Positions 49,006-62,593 of a stretch of DNA of 64,000 nt are shown piece by piece (the first letter of the stretch is position 1; each line of letters begins with the position of its first letter). Under the pieces are notes generated by a model. It had not been told where the DNA came from. It did no database searches and saw only the letters and a program-made list of their open reading frames with translations. Source of the DNA: Homarus americanus (Eukaryota; Arthropoda; Malacostraca; Decapoda; Nephropidae); assembly GCF_018991925.1 (NCBI RefSeq), contig NW_024725520.1:355001-419000 (forward strand), written 5' to 3'. Both the position numbers and the translations under genes were made by a program.

Positions 49006-49998
49006 GCCACTGAAGCAAGTGACTACGGGAAAGGCACTAAATATTTTCACAGACTACTCGTGGCTACATGGGTTTTAGACCATCAACTGGATATCGCTAC
49101 CTAATTATTTAAAAGAAAAAAATTTGTCATTACCTTTTAATGTACTTTGTGCTCACTTTATCACTTCCACATATATTTGAATCAAATATATGTTTTCATC
49201 AACTTTCGCTCTGGGTTTTAGTAATTCGCCTGACATTTAGTGTTTCAGGTGTTTGATGTCGGTTCAAAGGCCAGTGTCCAGGACGCTTCGCTCACAAATT
49301 CTCAACGATATTGTCGACACGTGTGTGACAGCAGCGACACAGTTTGGCGAGTTTTAAACTTGAGGTTTTTCACTAGATTTACACCTGATTTTGTTAGCGA
49401 ATATTAAACCTGATGTTAACGGTGACTTTTAAAACTGATGTTGTTGGCCAGTTATAAACCTGATCTTACTGACCAGTTTTAACGTGAGGTTACACAAAGT
49501 GTCGTTTTAAGTTGAGTAATGAATTTAATTTTAATTTGACGTCACACTCGTTAGTCCTTATTATTTGAACAAGATCAATGTTGATATAAAATCTTTTACC
49601 GTTACGATATCTGTTCATTATCATCATGAGGGATAAAGTTGGGTTATATGAGGTTAAGTATACTACAAGTCTTTAATGTTACGTAACGTTATTATCTGTC
49701 GTACGAAATGGTAAACGATGGCGCGAATATTGAAATATTTGTCTCTAGTTCCAGTTCGTTAATATTGCCACACCATAGCGTTATTATCTGCTATAATCAC
49801 TTGGTATAAGAACAACTTGAACTTTAAGAGGCTGTAACATAGGAAAAAACACACTGAGGCAGGGATTTGTACAGACTGCTGAAGAATAGAATATCAACAG
49901 AAATGTCTTGGCCCTCCTAAATGCCCTTGTGTACAGTAACGCTTACCAGTGTCTTTGGAGGAGATAATGACAGAAGCAAATTACCAAGAATAAGATGG

Positions 49999-50054
<56 letters not shown>

Positions 50055-50092
50055 CGGGTCTGCATTAGGCCTGGGGAGCACAAAATGATAAA
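49006..50092. other. No gene seen; degenerate repeats and (ATT)n
   Basis: Loose 30-40-bp repeats (TTTTAAACCTGATGTT) at 49345-49500. (ATT)n at 50001-50050. Confidence 0.5.
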
Positions 50093-50398
50093 TAGTGTTC
50101 TCAAACTTTTCTCACTGGGTCCCCCTGAGTCATCGGACCATTACTGAGACACTGAATATAGAGTGGTACTACATTAACACTAATCCAATACAGAATAGCT
50201 GTGTTAAAATATATTTGGTGCTTGGGGAGAAGTTACTTTCCATATTGCAAATAAAACATTGAATTTATATCACCTCATGAATTAAATCTGGTGAAATTAG
50301 TATTTTATTTACGGATTTTCGTCAGCCCTCACTGTACCCCCTGGAAACCCTCCTGCGTATCCCTGGGGGCTCGCGAACCCCAGTTTGAAAACCTCTGT
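50093..50398. mobile_element. hAT-like non-autonomous element
   Basis: The left end AGTGTTCTCAAACTTTTCTC and the right end, read on minus, CAGAGGTTTTCAAACTGGGG agree with the CAGNGNTTCTCAAACT ends of Charlie-type hAT elements. The gap is about 300 bp without coding potential. An 8-bp target duplication was not found. Confidence 0.55.
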
Positions 50399-50632
50399 CA
50401 AAGTATAAGCTAGCGCCAGGGACGATGTGCACCCAGGCCAACAAAGAAAACGAAAATAAACAGAATATGTACATAGTTAAAGGCAATAATGAAGAACTGT
50501 TAAGCATGGTCGTAGTATACAGGACACTGGTAACAGTACTGAGAGTCAGCTCACAATACAGCGACACACTAATGTGTTGTTGCCTCGGCGACCTGGCCAC
50601 GAGTCTAGGTTGGCTTAATTAAAGGATGTGAG
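50399..50632. other. No gene seen
   Basis: ORFs of 65-92 codons overlap the hAT-like end and have no domain. Confidence 0.4.
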
Positions 50633-50727
50633 GATCACCTGATAACTGAATACCCTAACGCTACCTAGGGTGGTTAGGTTAATGTTACACTAGGCTAAGT
50701 TAGCGTTACGGTGGTTAATCTTAAGCC
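50633..50727. mobile_element. TTAGG-cored short inverted-repeat element, copy C
   Basis: The left arm ATCACCTGATAACTGAATAC then CCTAACGCTACC, the core GGTGGTTAGGTTAATG, and the right arm TTAGCGTTACGGTGGTTAAT then CTTAAG. Confidence 0.6.
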
Positions 50728-51732
50728 GCCGACCCGGAAACATCTGTATAACTGAACAGATATGGGGCAGAGGTATTTATGTAAATGTTGTGAGGTGGCT
50801 AAAGGAAAATTCTTCGTATTTCTGTTTTTGTTTTATTAAACTGGCATATCTATGTAATATACCATATGTGTGTGTGTGTGTGTGTGTGTAGGCCAGAGCG
50901 CTGATGTCTTATAAAAGTTTATGTAAAGTGATCATTAGTCAACCACGAACGAAACATCCACTTAATTAGTTTCATCCTGGAAAAATAAAATCGCTGTGCA
51001 GGTATATATGGTGTGTGCTCCCGAGAACTGCATTTATATCAGCGGGCAGATATGGCCTACCTCGAGCCCTTGGTTAACGATTCCTGGGCTACACTATTAC
51101 GTTATATTATCGGACCTACTGTATAGATTATATTATGATAAATTATAATATGGTTAAAAAATAATCGTATTTTTGAGAATGACGTTGCCACATTCACAGT
51201 AAAAGTCAGATTTATTTTAGATAATATTCAAAGCTGTGAACCTAAACATGATGTCTCGTGAGAGGGAGTTAGGACTGTCAAACTGTATAGGGGAATAATG
51301 GTAGAGATATTATTGACTGAGACTGAGGACCAAGATGAAGCAAACTTGGAAGCCCTGTGATGGATGAATGATATTAAAAGGGAAGTACCTGGAGAAATGG
51401 AAACTCAGGGAGAATATAAACAGACGCCGAAAACGTTTAATGTGGGGGTCCATGGCCGCCGACCCTCAGACAATACAGTAATATGGTAAAGTCCTAAATT
51501 TAGAGTTGTCTTAGGTATCCCTTAACGCCCCTTCCTGTTCTTTGCCTACCACCCTTCGTTACTTCTTCTTTCTTTTTATCCTTCCTCTTGTTCTCCCTTT
51601 CCCCTTCTCTCCTCCCAGGTAGTGAAGGCAGGTGGCCGTCTAGTGCTGGCAAAGTAAAGAAGGGGGTGAAGAGGTCAGTGCTTGTGTCGTGAAGAAACTC
51701 ATCGTTAGAAAAATCGCTTCACCTCTTCATAT
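50728..51732. other. No gene seen; short (GT)n
   Basis: (GT)n at 50868-50889. No coding or repeat signal otherwise. Confidence 0.5.
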
Positions 51733-52104
51733 GTTACGCCCACTTTGTGAAACTGCCCAGTTCACAAATTGGGCAGTCATTTTGCCCCGTTCGTGAAATG
51801 GGTTCCCAACCTAAACCATCTCGACCTAACCTAACCTAACCTAACTTAACCTAACCTAATTCGACCCGACCGAACCGAACCCGACCTAACCTAGCTTAAG
51901 ACAAAATTACCTAGCCTAACTCAACCTAACTAAACCTAATTAGGTTAGCTAGGTTATGTTAGCTTAGGTTGGGTTGGGTTAAAATAGGTTAAATAAGGTT
52001 GAGTTAGGTTGATTTAAGATAGTTTGGCGGCCCATTACACGAACTGGGAAAATTTACTGCCCAGTTCATGAAGTGGACAATTTCACATACGGCCGTAACA
52101 CACA
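51733..52104. mobile_element. Long foldback element with CCTAA/TTAGG core
   Basis: The outer arms GTTACGCCCACTTTGTGAAA and CTGCCCAGTTCACAAATTGG (51735-51780) are matched inverted at 52060-52104. A second arm segment, TTTTGCCCCGTTCGTGAAAT (51780-51805), matches inverted near 52030-52050. The centre switches from CCTAA pentamers (51825-51935) to TTAGG pentamers (51938-52010). The whole block is one palindrome of about 370 bp. Confidence 0.8.
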
Positions 52105-53408
<1,304 letters not shown>

Positions 53409-53461
53409 TATAAGAACATAAGAAAATAAGGAGTCTGCAATAGGCCGGTTGGCCTGTGCAT
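53409..53461 (-). mobile_element. CR1-type 3' end, about 53 bp
   Basis: ATAAGAACATAAGAAAATAA and GGAGTCTGCAATAGGCCGGT, then TGGCCTGTGCATG. These equal 41281-41342, the 3' tip of the large CR1 copy. Confidence 0.85.
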
Positions 53462-53892
53462 GTATTTGTTGTATTAAATGATTTTCATCAATTTTATACA
53501 CTAATGGTATTGTACTTTATGTAGTATAGTGACCTGAAACAGCCTTGTGAGTGCATACAACGGTCAGCCTTTAAGTTTATTTCAGTCAGCTGATCTGTGA
53601 CGTCATAGACTGTACAGAGTGTCGTCAATGATAACACTGTCAACAGATATGTGACGTCACAGGCAATCTTTGTATACAGAAGTAGACTGTTGTAAGAGAG
53701 ACGTGTACCAAGACGATGGGAAACAGGAGAGAAAATGTGAGGGAATGAAGGCGTGAGTTATTCTGGCGGTGATATTGGCTCTTGTGTATGCAAGACGGTC
53801 ACGATTGAAAGTGCGAGAGTAATATTCTGGAAGATTCAGCCCCGTAGACACCAAGAAAGACTGATACTCGTTTCTTTTATAGCTAAAACTGT

Positions 53893-53934
<42 letters not shown>

Positions 53935-54239
53935 GGGGTTATTGTTTCGGGCTTCACACGTCTCTCCTTCATCTCAGGGTAAAGGTGCAGTCTGATTCGT
54001 TTGTGACGGACAGACAGGCAGACAGACAGACAGATAATTCAGTAAAAGCTTCACATAGGTTTCCATTGGATTAACTTATACAGCACATAGACTGTGCAGG
54101 TATACACACAGTAAGTCGGGTCAACCAGAGGGGTGGCCAAACAAAGCCACTAAAAGCTTACTTTGATTTAGGGTCTCAAGTCTTCTCACCACAATCAAGG
54201 ACATGTTAGCAATATCCTTCACCTGGATATTGTGTCATT
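53462..54239. other. No gene seen; (CT)n
   Basis: (CT)n(GT)n at 53896-53933 and a CAGACAGA run at 54010-54034. Confidence 0.5.
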
Positions 54240-54456
54240 TTGTGTCACCTGATGATTAGCCCCCCACCCCCTAATTTTCACCTTGAGATTAATCACCATA
54301 ACGCTGACTTAATCTAAAATACTCCAGCATATTTCACCTCAAGATTAACCACCCTAAATCTGACCTGACCTGGCCTAACCTAACCTAACCGAACCTAACC
54401 TAACCGAACTTATCCTTCCAGGTAGCATAAAGGTGTTTAATCAGGTGAAATAATGA
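54240..54456. mobile_element. TTAGG-cored short inverted-repeat element, copy D (compound)
   Basis: Three left-arm-like units in a row (near 54244, 54276 and 54331: TTTCACCTTGAGATTAATCA and TTTCACCTCAAGATTAACCA among them), a CCTAA core at 54360-54405, and the right arm GGTAGCATAAAGGTGTTTAA then TCAGGTGAAATAA. Looks like nested insertions of one family. Confidence 0.65.
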
Positions 54457-56465
54457 AATGAGTAAAATAAAAACTCATTGTGAGAGAGTGAGATCTTACC
54501 GTGAGAAAGAGGGCTTGTAAAGGTAGCAATATTTACATGATCTTGGGGGTTTCTAAACACGAGGCTGAATACAAGTTATTTATTAATTATCTAATAAAAC
54601 ACTGGAAATTACTCATTATAGATAATATTAATAAAATCAATACTATATTATTACTAGTGCACATATTTCACTTATGACTGCCCAGTTACCACTAAACAAA
54701 GAACAATCGCACTTCCCACATTCTGTGAAACTTTAACTGTTACTTAACTGTGACTGACTGTCGGGTCGAGATTCTGCATCCCTGACTGACAGATTCCAAA
54801 CTCCAGACTCGGACTAACTTTTCCTGCTTGTTGGGGCAGTAATTATTTGAGTCTCAGGGTCATGGGGCCAGTACTTTAACCATTGTGAAAACAGGACCCA
54901 TTGCTCTCTTGTGTCTTTTTTGGGGTCAGACTTTATCTAGGTTACCTTGTGGTGGCGTGTTCAGGCTACTTGTGGTGCGTCGACTAGTTACAGCTATAGA
55001 TGTGGTCCTTCTCTGGCTTGGATAACTTTGGCCTGACTGAAAACCATTAAAATATTCTGGATGGGGCTAATCTTCACGTGATCCGTCATTTTGCTGTGAG
55101 ACATCGCTCTTGCCATCTCACTGTGAATACTCTGGAGCCCTGCAATCTTCTGTTCACTGGAAGCGGCTGTGTTTTTATGTAATCTTACCCCAGGGAGTGA
55201 TCAGGATCTTGTCAGGTCGTCATTTCATTTCATTTAATGTTTTTTCTTCATTGTTTCCAGCTTTCGTTTACTATTCATGAACTTTTATACAACAGATTAT
55301 AGTTATGTCATAAGTCTTCCTCCCAGTACTATGACGGATTGATATATCTTCACGCCTCCCCTCATCTCCCGCCTCCTGAGACATACCGGGTTTTTTCTCT
55401 CTCCAATAGGTCATCACTCTTCTCCCATGTGTTCTCTTTTACTCCTACATATCTGACGATTTATCTTCTTGAGCAAATTTTTTTAACTTAACAGCTTCAG
55501 ATTTCAAGAGAGGTTACTTTTGCATTGTCCGGTTGTTTTTTTTTCCTTCAACTTAGCATCTTAGTTATTTTTCAGTGCCTCTGCGTTTTGGTCAGTTCCA
55601 TATTACTTTTGAAAGAGATGCATCATGTCTTCCTCAACATTTCTCAAGATATCGTTATCATCTCTTGGCGAGGCTAAGCTATCTCAAATGTGGTCCTGCT
55701 TATTATAACTGTCTTCTTATCACACTCTAGACTTGGGAAAGGTTCGGTCCGGTAACACCTCTGTGGGCAACACTAACGAAGTATCCTTAAACTATGGCCG
55801 CAGTTTATACTTAGGGTGATCTACAGCAAGTACAGTTACACCAAGAGTATAATTGATTTTCGTTCAGCTTTGGATTCAACAAATGTTATTGACTTTCATG
55901 CACAGCTGTAGATAAAACCTAGATATTTAAATACGTCCAAATTTTTATCTGGGTGTCCATGGTCCGTCGCATGTATACAACATAAAGTGAGCGTAGACTT
56001 TTACAACAAAATCGAGTGAACATTCTCGTGATACAAACTAATGGTTGTAGGTGACAGTAAGTCATGGTGAGGCATCGTTCATGTTTGTTTTACTTTGTGT
56101 GTGTGTGTGTCTTGGATATAATGTTGGTGTTTGGCGACAACAAAGGTGGAGGATTCAATATCAATAACTAGAACAAACTCACAGATTTTTGTATCACCAT
56201 CGTAAACCGAACATTCATATATATATATAGGGACATGATATTAACAGTGGCTTAGGCGTCATTACTTGTATGCTGAGCTACTTCAAACAGTATCAGCAAT
56301 TCCCTTGTTCATATTTCCACGATGATGATGATGATATCCGTGAAGATTTAGAAATAATATTGTTTCCTTTATACAATTTTTTTTCTTGTTAAGTCTCAGT
56401 AAGAGCACCAGTTTTTACAGGGAGCAGCAGTGAAGTAGTGGAACACAATCCTCACCAGATCGACG
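54457..56465. other. No gene seen
   Basis: No ORF above 60 codons. The segment 55600-55960 has a mixed composition that could be a degraded coding element, but no motif could be read. Confidence 0.4.
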
Positions 56466-56632
56466 CCCATGACCACAACCATCACTACCATCATCAGCAC
56501 CACCACAACCATCACTACCATCATCAGCACCACCACAACCATCACTACCATCATCAGCACCACCACAACCATCACTACCATCATCAGCACCACCACAACT
56601 ACCACCATCAGCACCACCACAACTACTTTTAA
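56466..56632. repeat. 27-bp minisatellite CACCACAACCATCACTACCA...
   Basis: About five perfect copies, then shorter degenerate units to 56720. Open frames on both strands (His/Asn-rich, Thr/Ile-rich and Val/Met-rich) come from the 27-bp period. Confidence 0.95.
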
Positions 56633-57469
56633 ATCACAATTACCACTTCAATCACCACTAACACCATCAGTTACTGTTACCTCTCTACCACCAATACAAT
56701 CCCTCACCGCTACCACCATCAGCACTACCACTTCCACAGAGTCGATATCCGACATTGGAATAACAGTCTTCATTACCTTTCATCTGTCAGCTACACCAAC
56801 TATAATATTTCCTCGTGTCGTAAAAAGATAGATTATGTCAATAAAGATAAATAAGTAAACTAGTCCCAGAAAACATTAGTTTTATATAAAACTGTTGTTG
56901 TGTAATGAGAGGAGTGTTTGATAAGAGTTCATTCTCCTCTTTGGAAGTTGGAGCGACCATAACTTCGCCATCAGGATGTGTATGTGTGTGTAGGTTTCCA
57001 CAATGAAAGTGGATGACACTGGTCTTTGTAGTGGCAGCGAAATGTCATCCTTTATTCCCTCTGGTTCTCCTTGATTAATGATCTAATCTTAAAAACGTTA
57101 GAGAGATGACCACAAGCTGAGAACATCAGTTTGTATACAAGTTACGTCACAGGATTGGGAAGCATAATGGTGGGGAATGGTAGAGTAATGCTAAAGATGT
57201 GGTCAGTGTCCCAAGCGTGGTAACTAACATAGCAGTATTATAAAGTTTGTGTTCTTGCCTAGTGATATTTACTCATCGACATAACTGGTTTATATTTAAG
57301 GTCAAATTATGCGGTAAGTGCAGTAGATGACGTCAGAGAGATTATAATGTTGTGTATTTACATGATTGTAGGATTGTATATTGTTTGGTGACTATTGCAT
57401 GACTCGTCTAGCAAATTCACAGGAGTCAGTATTCTAGGTTCATATTGTCTTTGTGTAAAAAAAGAAAAT
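56633..57469. other. No gene seen
   Basis: Residual ACCACC repeats to about 56730, then unremarkable AT-rich sequence. Confidence 0.45.
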
Positions 57470-57830
57470 ACCGTGTGTGTGTGTGAACCATATATAACCG
57501 TGTGCGTGTGTGAGTGAACCATATATAACCGTGTGTGTGTGTGTGTGTGTGTGTGAACCATATATAACCGTGTATGTGTGTGTGAGTGAACCATACATAA
57601 CCGTGTGTGTGTGTGTGTGTGTGTGTGTGAACCATATATAACCGTGTGTATGTGTGTGTGAGTGAACCATATATAACCGTGTGTATGTGTGAGTGAGTGA
57701 ACCATACATAACCGTGTCTGTGTGTGTGTGAACCATATATAACCGTGTCTGTTTGTGTGAGTGAACCATACATAACCGTGTCTGTGTGTGTGTGTGTGTG
57801 TGTGAGTGAACCATATATAACCGTGTGTGT
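57470..57830. repeat. GT-rich minisatellite with AACCATATATAACC units
   Basis: Nine blocks of (GT)n joined by GAGTGAACCATATATAACCG or CATACATAACCG. Six long ORFs on minus (HTHTH-GYIWF repeats) are artefacts. The array stops seven bases before the splice acceptor of candidate exon B. Confidence 0.95.
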
Positions 57831-57837
57831 TTTACAG

Positions 57838-57965
57838 GGACTATACACCCGCCACCTGAAGACTGTGGTGGTGGGCCTAGTGCTGGCCACCCTACTGACA
57901 CTCGTCCTCTACACAACGCCCACCACCACCTCCTTCATCCTCTCTGCCACCACCAACAGCCTCAG
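57838..57965 (+). CDS. Candidate coding exon B: type II membrane-protein signal anchor
   Basis: Bounded by TGTGTGTTTTACAG (acceptor AG at 57836-57837) and CTCAG followed by GTTAGT (donor from 57966). The 128-bp exon starts in phase 0 and ends in phase 2. Its frame opens GLYTRHLKT and continues VVVGLVLATLLTLVLYTT, then a Thr/Ser-rich stretch ending TTNSLR. A basic flank, an 18-20 residue hydrophobic span and a polar stem is the N-terminal plan of Golgi glycosyl- or sulfotransferases and other type II proteins. Third codon positions are mostly C or G, unlike the surrounding AT-rich or repeat DNA. With exon A it would give a cytoplasmic tail of about 19 residues. The catalytic part must lie beyond the window. 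The exact enzyme is unknown. Confidence 0.6.
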
Positions 57966-58004
57966 GTTAGTGCCACGCCCGTTATACACCCATTTACTTC
58001 GTCC

Positions 58005-58345
58005 ATCACACCCACCCACCCACTTATCCTTCATCATACCCACGCACCCTCCCTCACACCCACACACCCTCTACCACACCCACACACCCTCTACCACACC
58101 CACACACCCTCCCTCACACCCACACACCCCTCTACACCCACACCCACACTCCCTCACACCCACACACACCCACACACACACCACACCCACACACCCTCCC
58201 CACACCCACACACCACACCCACGCACCCTCCCTCACACCCACACACCCTCCCTCACACCCACACACCCTCTACCACACCCACACACCCTCTACCACACCC
58301 ACACACCCTCTACCACACCCACACACCCTCTACCATACCAACCTT
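58005..58345. repeat. CACACCCACACACCCTC minisatellite
   Basis: Units of 17-21 bases (ACACACCCTCTACCACACCC and shorter). Two long plus ORFs (242 and 184 codons) read through exon B into this array and are not real beyond the donor site. Confidence 0.93.
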
Positions 58346-58844
58346 ACCAAATGAAAATGGCTTCAGTATTTTTATTTAATTTACGCTTCACTTCACTTAT
58401 TGATATTAAGTATTTTATTACATATTTATTCTATTTTAAATTTACATATTAATTGTATATAATTGTTGATTTGTTAACGTAACTGTGAATATTCATACTA
58501 GTATAACCAGAAGCAAAACTTTTACATATTAATTTTTCGTAATCATTTCCTACCTTACATAATATAACCTAGTTAACTATATTGACTTTATCCTTCACCA
58601 GAGTACAGTATGTATAAACAAATATACTGTATATACCTCGGTTATTTATCCCATTGGTAAGATATCGGGATATAGAAAATAATATACAAAATATACCGTA
58701 CACGAACGAGGAAAGCCAATGACCTGCCTCAATGATGACCAGCTGTTGGCCTTTTGTTTAGAAACTGGCCAATTCACACACTAATATGGGGAAGTGAATA
58801 CTGTGCAGCAATCACATGAATCACGATATAATGAGCATTCACCC
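58346..58844. other. No gene seen
   Basis: AT-rich intron-like sequence. Confidence 0.5.
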
Positions 58845-59340
58845 ACGTCGACACCCATGCTCTCACCCACGTCGACACCCATGCTCTCACCCACGTCGAC
58901 ACCCATGCTCTCACCCACGTCGACACCCATACTCTCACCCACACCAACGCTCTCGCCCACACCCACGCTCTCATCCAGGCCCACACCCATACCCCTGCCC
59001 CCCTCCACACCCACGTCCTCCTCCACACCCACCCTCCACACCCCTCCTCCCACCCGTCCCTCCACGCCCTCCTCCACCCCGTCCTCCTCCACACCCACGT
59101 CCTCCTCCACAGCCACGCCCTCCTCCTCCCCACGCCCTCCTCCCACCCCGCCCTCCACACCCACGTCCTCCACACCCATCCTCCTCCACCCCACGTCCTC
59201 TCCACACCCCGTCCACACCCACGTCCTCCTCCACACCCCGTCCACACCCACGTCCACACCCACGTCCTCCACACCCACACCCTCCCCACACCCACGCCCT
59301 CCTCCACACCCACCCCCTCCACACCCCGCCCTCCTCCACA
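58845..59340. repeat. C-rich minisatellite (CACCCACGTCGACACCCATG to CCTCCTCCACACCCACGT)
   Basis: Four 24-bp units at 58849-58945 grade into 12-21-bp CCTCCTCCACACC units. Five overlapping ORFs of 120-204 codons on both strands are by-products. Confidence 0.94.
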
Positions 59341-59668
59341 CGTGCGTTACCCCATTAGTATATACTAGCGTTACCCCCATTAGTGTACACCTGCGTTATC
59401 CCCATTAGTGTACACCTGCGCTCTCGTCATTAGTGTACACCTGTGTTATCCCCATTAGTGTACACATGCGTTACCCCCATTAGTGTACACCTGCGTTACC
59501 CCCATTAGTGTACACCTGCGTTACCCCCATTAGTGTACACCTGCGTTACCCCCATTAGTGTATACCTGCGTTACCCCCATTAGTGTACACCTGTGTTAAC
59601 CCCATTAGTGTATACCTGCGTTACCCCCATTAGTGTACACCTGTGTTAACCCCATTAGTGTAGACCCG
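59341..59668. repeat. 25-bp minisatellite CGTTACCCCCATTAGTGTAC
   Basis: About 13 copies (unit continues ACCTG). Begins directly after the C-rich array. Confidence 0.95.
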
Positions 59669-59759
59669 GGTTACTTTCCGTGACTCCGTGAGACCTTTAG
59701 GGCTTATGCTGTTGATGGTGGAGCCCCGCCCTCCTGCCACACGCACTCTAACCTTCCCC

Positions 59760-60065
59760 ACACGCACTCAACTCATTGTAGTCCCTGATTCACTCAACTC
59801 TTTATATTTCCCTGACTCACTCAACTCATTGTATTCCCTGACTCACTAAACTCATCAGCGTATTCCTTGACTCACTAAACTCATCCTACCTACCCTCTGA
59901 CTCACTCAATTCATTGTATTCCCTGACTCACTAAACTCACTCTACCTACCCTCTGACTTACTCAACTCATTGTATTCCCTGACTCACTAAACTCATCTTC
60001 CCTGCCCTCTGACTCACTCAATTCATTGTATTCCTTGACTCACTCAACTCATTCTACCCACGCTG
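59760..60065. repeat. Degenerate minisatellite CTCACTCAACTCATTGTATT
   Basis: About nine units of 30-40 bases with CCCTGACTCACTAAACTCAT variants. Confidence 0.88.
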
Positions 60066-60163
60066 TGTGACTCGTGACTCATCCGACTATTATGTTTAGG
60101 AATACTTTACACTTTTTTACAATTATACCAGAATTAATTTATATTTAGTGTTGAACGCCCTTT

Positions 60164-60168
<5 letters not shown>

Positions 60169-60224
<56 letters not shown>

Positions 60225-60228
60225 GGAT
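60169..60228. repeat. (GATA)n microsatellite
   Basis: About 13 AGAT units ending in GATGGATGGAT. Confidence 0.97.
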
Positions 60229-60343
60229 GGATATCTCACCTAAACTTTCAACCAGGTAAGAGTCTTGATACAGAAATAATGACACATTTTAAGTAGTTTG
60301 CCCCCCAAAAAACAAAGTCGTTTTCTACGTTTTCTAAAGCCCC

Positions 60344-60420
60344 CCCCCCCACAAAAAAAAAATTTAATAATAATAATAAAAAATAAAAATAAATAATAAT
60401 AAATAAATAAATAAACCAAC
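60344..60420. repeat. A-rich / AATA low-complexity run
   Basis: C run, A run, then AATAAT and AAATAAAT repeats. Confidence 0.9.
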
Positions 60421-60607
60421 TAAATAACTAAATAAAACAAAATTGATTATCTGATATACTGGCTTGATCTCTGAAGTCTCTGGACTATCAACACGTCCAG
60501 TACTGCTCAGTTAATCCCCTGCCATAATTTACATTCTCACACTAATAATGAAATTAATCCACCGCGTCTGTGGCGAGTTACCGAGTGGATACGAAATCAC
60601 TTATGAA

Positions 60608-60686
60608 TGGACGGACAAACGGACAGACGAATGGACTTACGGACAGACGAATGGACTTACGGACAGACGAATGGACTTACGGACAG
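60608..60686. repeat. 20-bp minisatellite CGGACAGACGAATGGACTTA
   Basis: Nearly four units, within an insignificant 74-codon ORF. Confidence 0.92.
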
Positions 60687-61839
60687 CATTATTATTATAT
60701 ATTATTAAATTTTAGGTCGGTAGGAATACTGAGAGAAAGAAAGTTAACGTCAGCCAACGAGGAACTGCGCTCCGAATACAGTAAAACGAATTAAACTTTC
60801 TAACTTCATAAATTTCTGAAAAAAAATGGGGTTTGATGCAAGCTTAGGAAAACGTGGCATCCCTAAAAGTTACATCGAAAAATACCTTAATGTTCTTGAA
60901 ACACGAGGAGGTGGTCTAGTGCTCCCGAGGTGTGAGGACGTTCCTATGGCATAAGTGTGAGGACGCCCCCACACATCTAAAACGGGAGGAGAGACCCAAC
61001 TCACCGAAAACATTGGTCTCTGATGTTGAGCTGTGCCAGGATCAACACTGAAAATTTCAAGATCAAATGGTTCTCTGCCCAAAAAGACCTTAATCCTAAT
61101 CGCCCCTGAGGTTGGAGCCCATAAAAATTGGGATCCATTGGAATTAGTAGTTAGTGGGATTGGGACTCTTTATAACTAAGCTCCAATCCCAATGGTTAGG
61201 TTAGGCTGTTACCAATTAGGACTGGGACCTGTTTGGCGAATCAACTGCTGATAGGGAGGACTTGACGCCTCCAAAACATGAAGTACATTAGCAAATAGCC
61301 TGTAAACCAGGATAAGCAAGCTAATGAAACCATGACAAAACGGTGAGGATCATTCTATCTCTGTGAAGCAAGAGCTTTTCAGGAGAGGTACGGATGCCTC
61401 TCAATTAGGTGAGTGTGATCTCTGAATGGAAGAGGCGAGGCTCTGACGGGAAGATACCCACATAGACGTTGTGAGGGAGGGGGAGGGGGAGACTTTTATA
61501 TAGACAACGACAGTCGACCACAAAGACGGTGGAAGGATAAGGAGTGGGTCTGACGTCCCCGTGAGCGAGTGGGGGCATCACGTTGACTCATTGTTAAGGG
61601 AGGGACACCAACGTCCTCAAAGATGGAGGGGAAAAGCGTAACGTTCCTTTAAAACTGTTGTGGGATGCGAAGGACTGCAGACTTAGCTGATGAATAAAAC
61701 GATAATCAATGAATATGATAACTTGGACGTACCTGAGATATGGTGTGTTAATGTCCCTCGAACAAGTGTTTTAGCTCACACTTACCTGGAAAAAGAAAAG
61801 GAAAATTCTGTTGAGAACACCTGCCGTCTATCTCGCACA
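60687..61839. other. No gene seen
   Basis: A weak inverted repeat (GGGATTGGGA...TCCAATCCCA) at 61150-61190 and GGTTAGGTTAGG at 61193-61204. No exon supported. Confidence 0.45.
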
Positions 61840-61858
61840 CACACACACACACTCACAC
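61840..61858. repeat. Short (AC)n
   Basis: Abuts the 5' break of the LINE copy. Confidence 0.85.
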
Positions 61859-61877
61859 GTCAGTACAATTGTCAAAT

Positions 61878-62551
61878 CCTCTAGTTTTCGTCTCCACCTC
61901 CTCCGCCGACTCAAGTCCCTCGGAGTTCCTGCGCCCGAGCTCCTCAGTGCTTACTCAACATTCAAACTTTCCAAGCTCACCTGTGCCTCCCCTGCCTGGT
62001 CTTCCTCCCAAAATGACACACAACAGAAACGCCTAGAAAGAGTGCAGAAGAGGGCATGCAAGAATATTCTTTCCCCCTCCTACTCCACATATCAAGAAGC
62101 ACTCAACACACTGACCCTCTCGGCTCTCTCTGATCATCACCGCGACCTCATCTGCAAATCTGCTGAGAAACTTCTGCATCATCCTCGGCACCGGCTCCTA
62201 CTTCCACCCGAGATCCCTCGTCCGCGAATTGCTATTCGACACCACAACAGCATCCAGCCTATACGAGCACGTACTTATGGCTATGAGAGCAGCCCAGTCC
62301 CAACCATTGTAAAAATTATCAACAACTCGTAGTCAACCAGTGTGTTCACTCCCAACCAATTTTAGCTTTTTGCACTGTTACTATGTTGAAATGCCCTGTA
62401 GTATGACCCTCTCCCCACCTAGTTATTATATATCATATTTATATCACTTTTGCTACTTGTATATTATTTGTCAATCAAGTGACCCATTCCCCAATTATGG
62501 AACTGCATATTATCAGCCTTCCGGCTGCCATGCTCTTTCAATAAACCATTA

Positions 62552-62593
<42 letters not shown>

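Noticed and set aside
50000..50050. Further TTA-tailed LINE end at this ATT run
   Set aside because: The conserved CAATAAACCG and hairpin are not next to it. The same applies to 40434-40490.
55600..55960. LINE RT relic
   Set aside because: Composition suggested decayed coding sequence, but no RT or endonuclease block could be read on either strand.
57724..58452. 242-codon plus ORF as one gene
   Set aside because: Only the 57838-57965 part has coding character and splice sites. The rest is GT and CACACCC repeat.
58774..59408. Five overlapping ORFs up to 204 codons
   Set aside because: C-rich minisatellite without stop codons in several frames on both strands.
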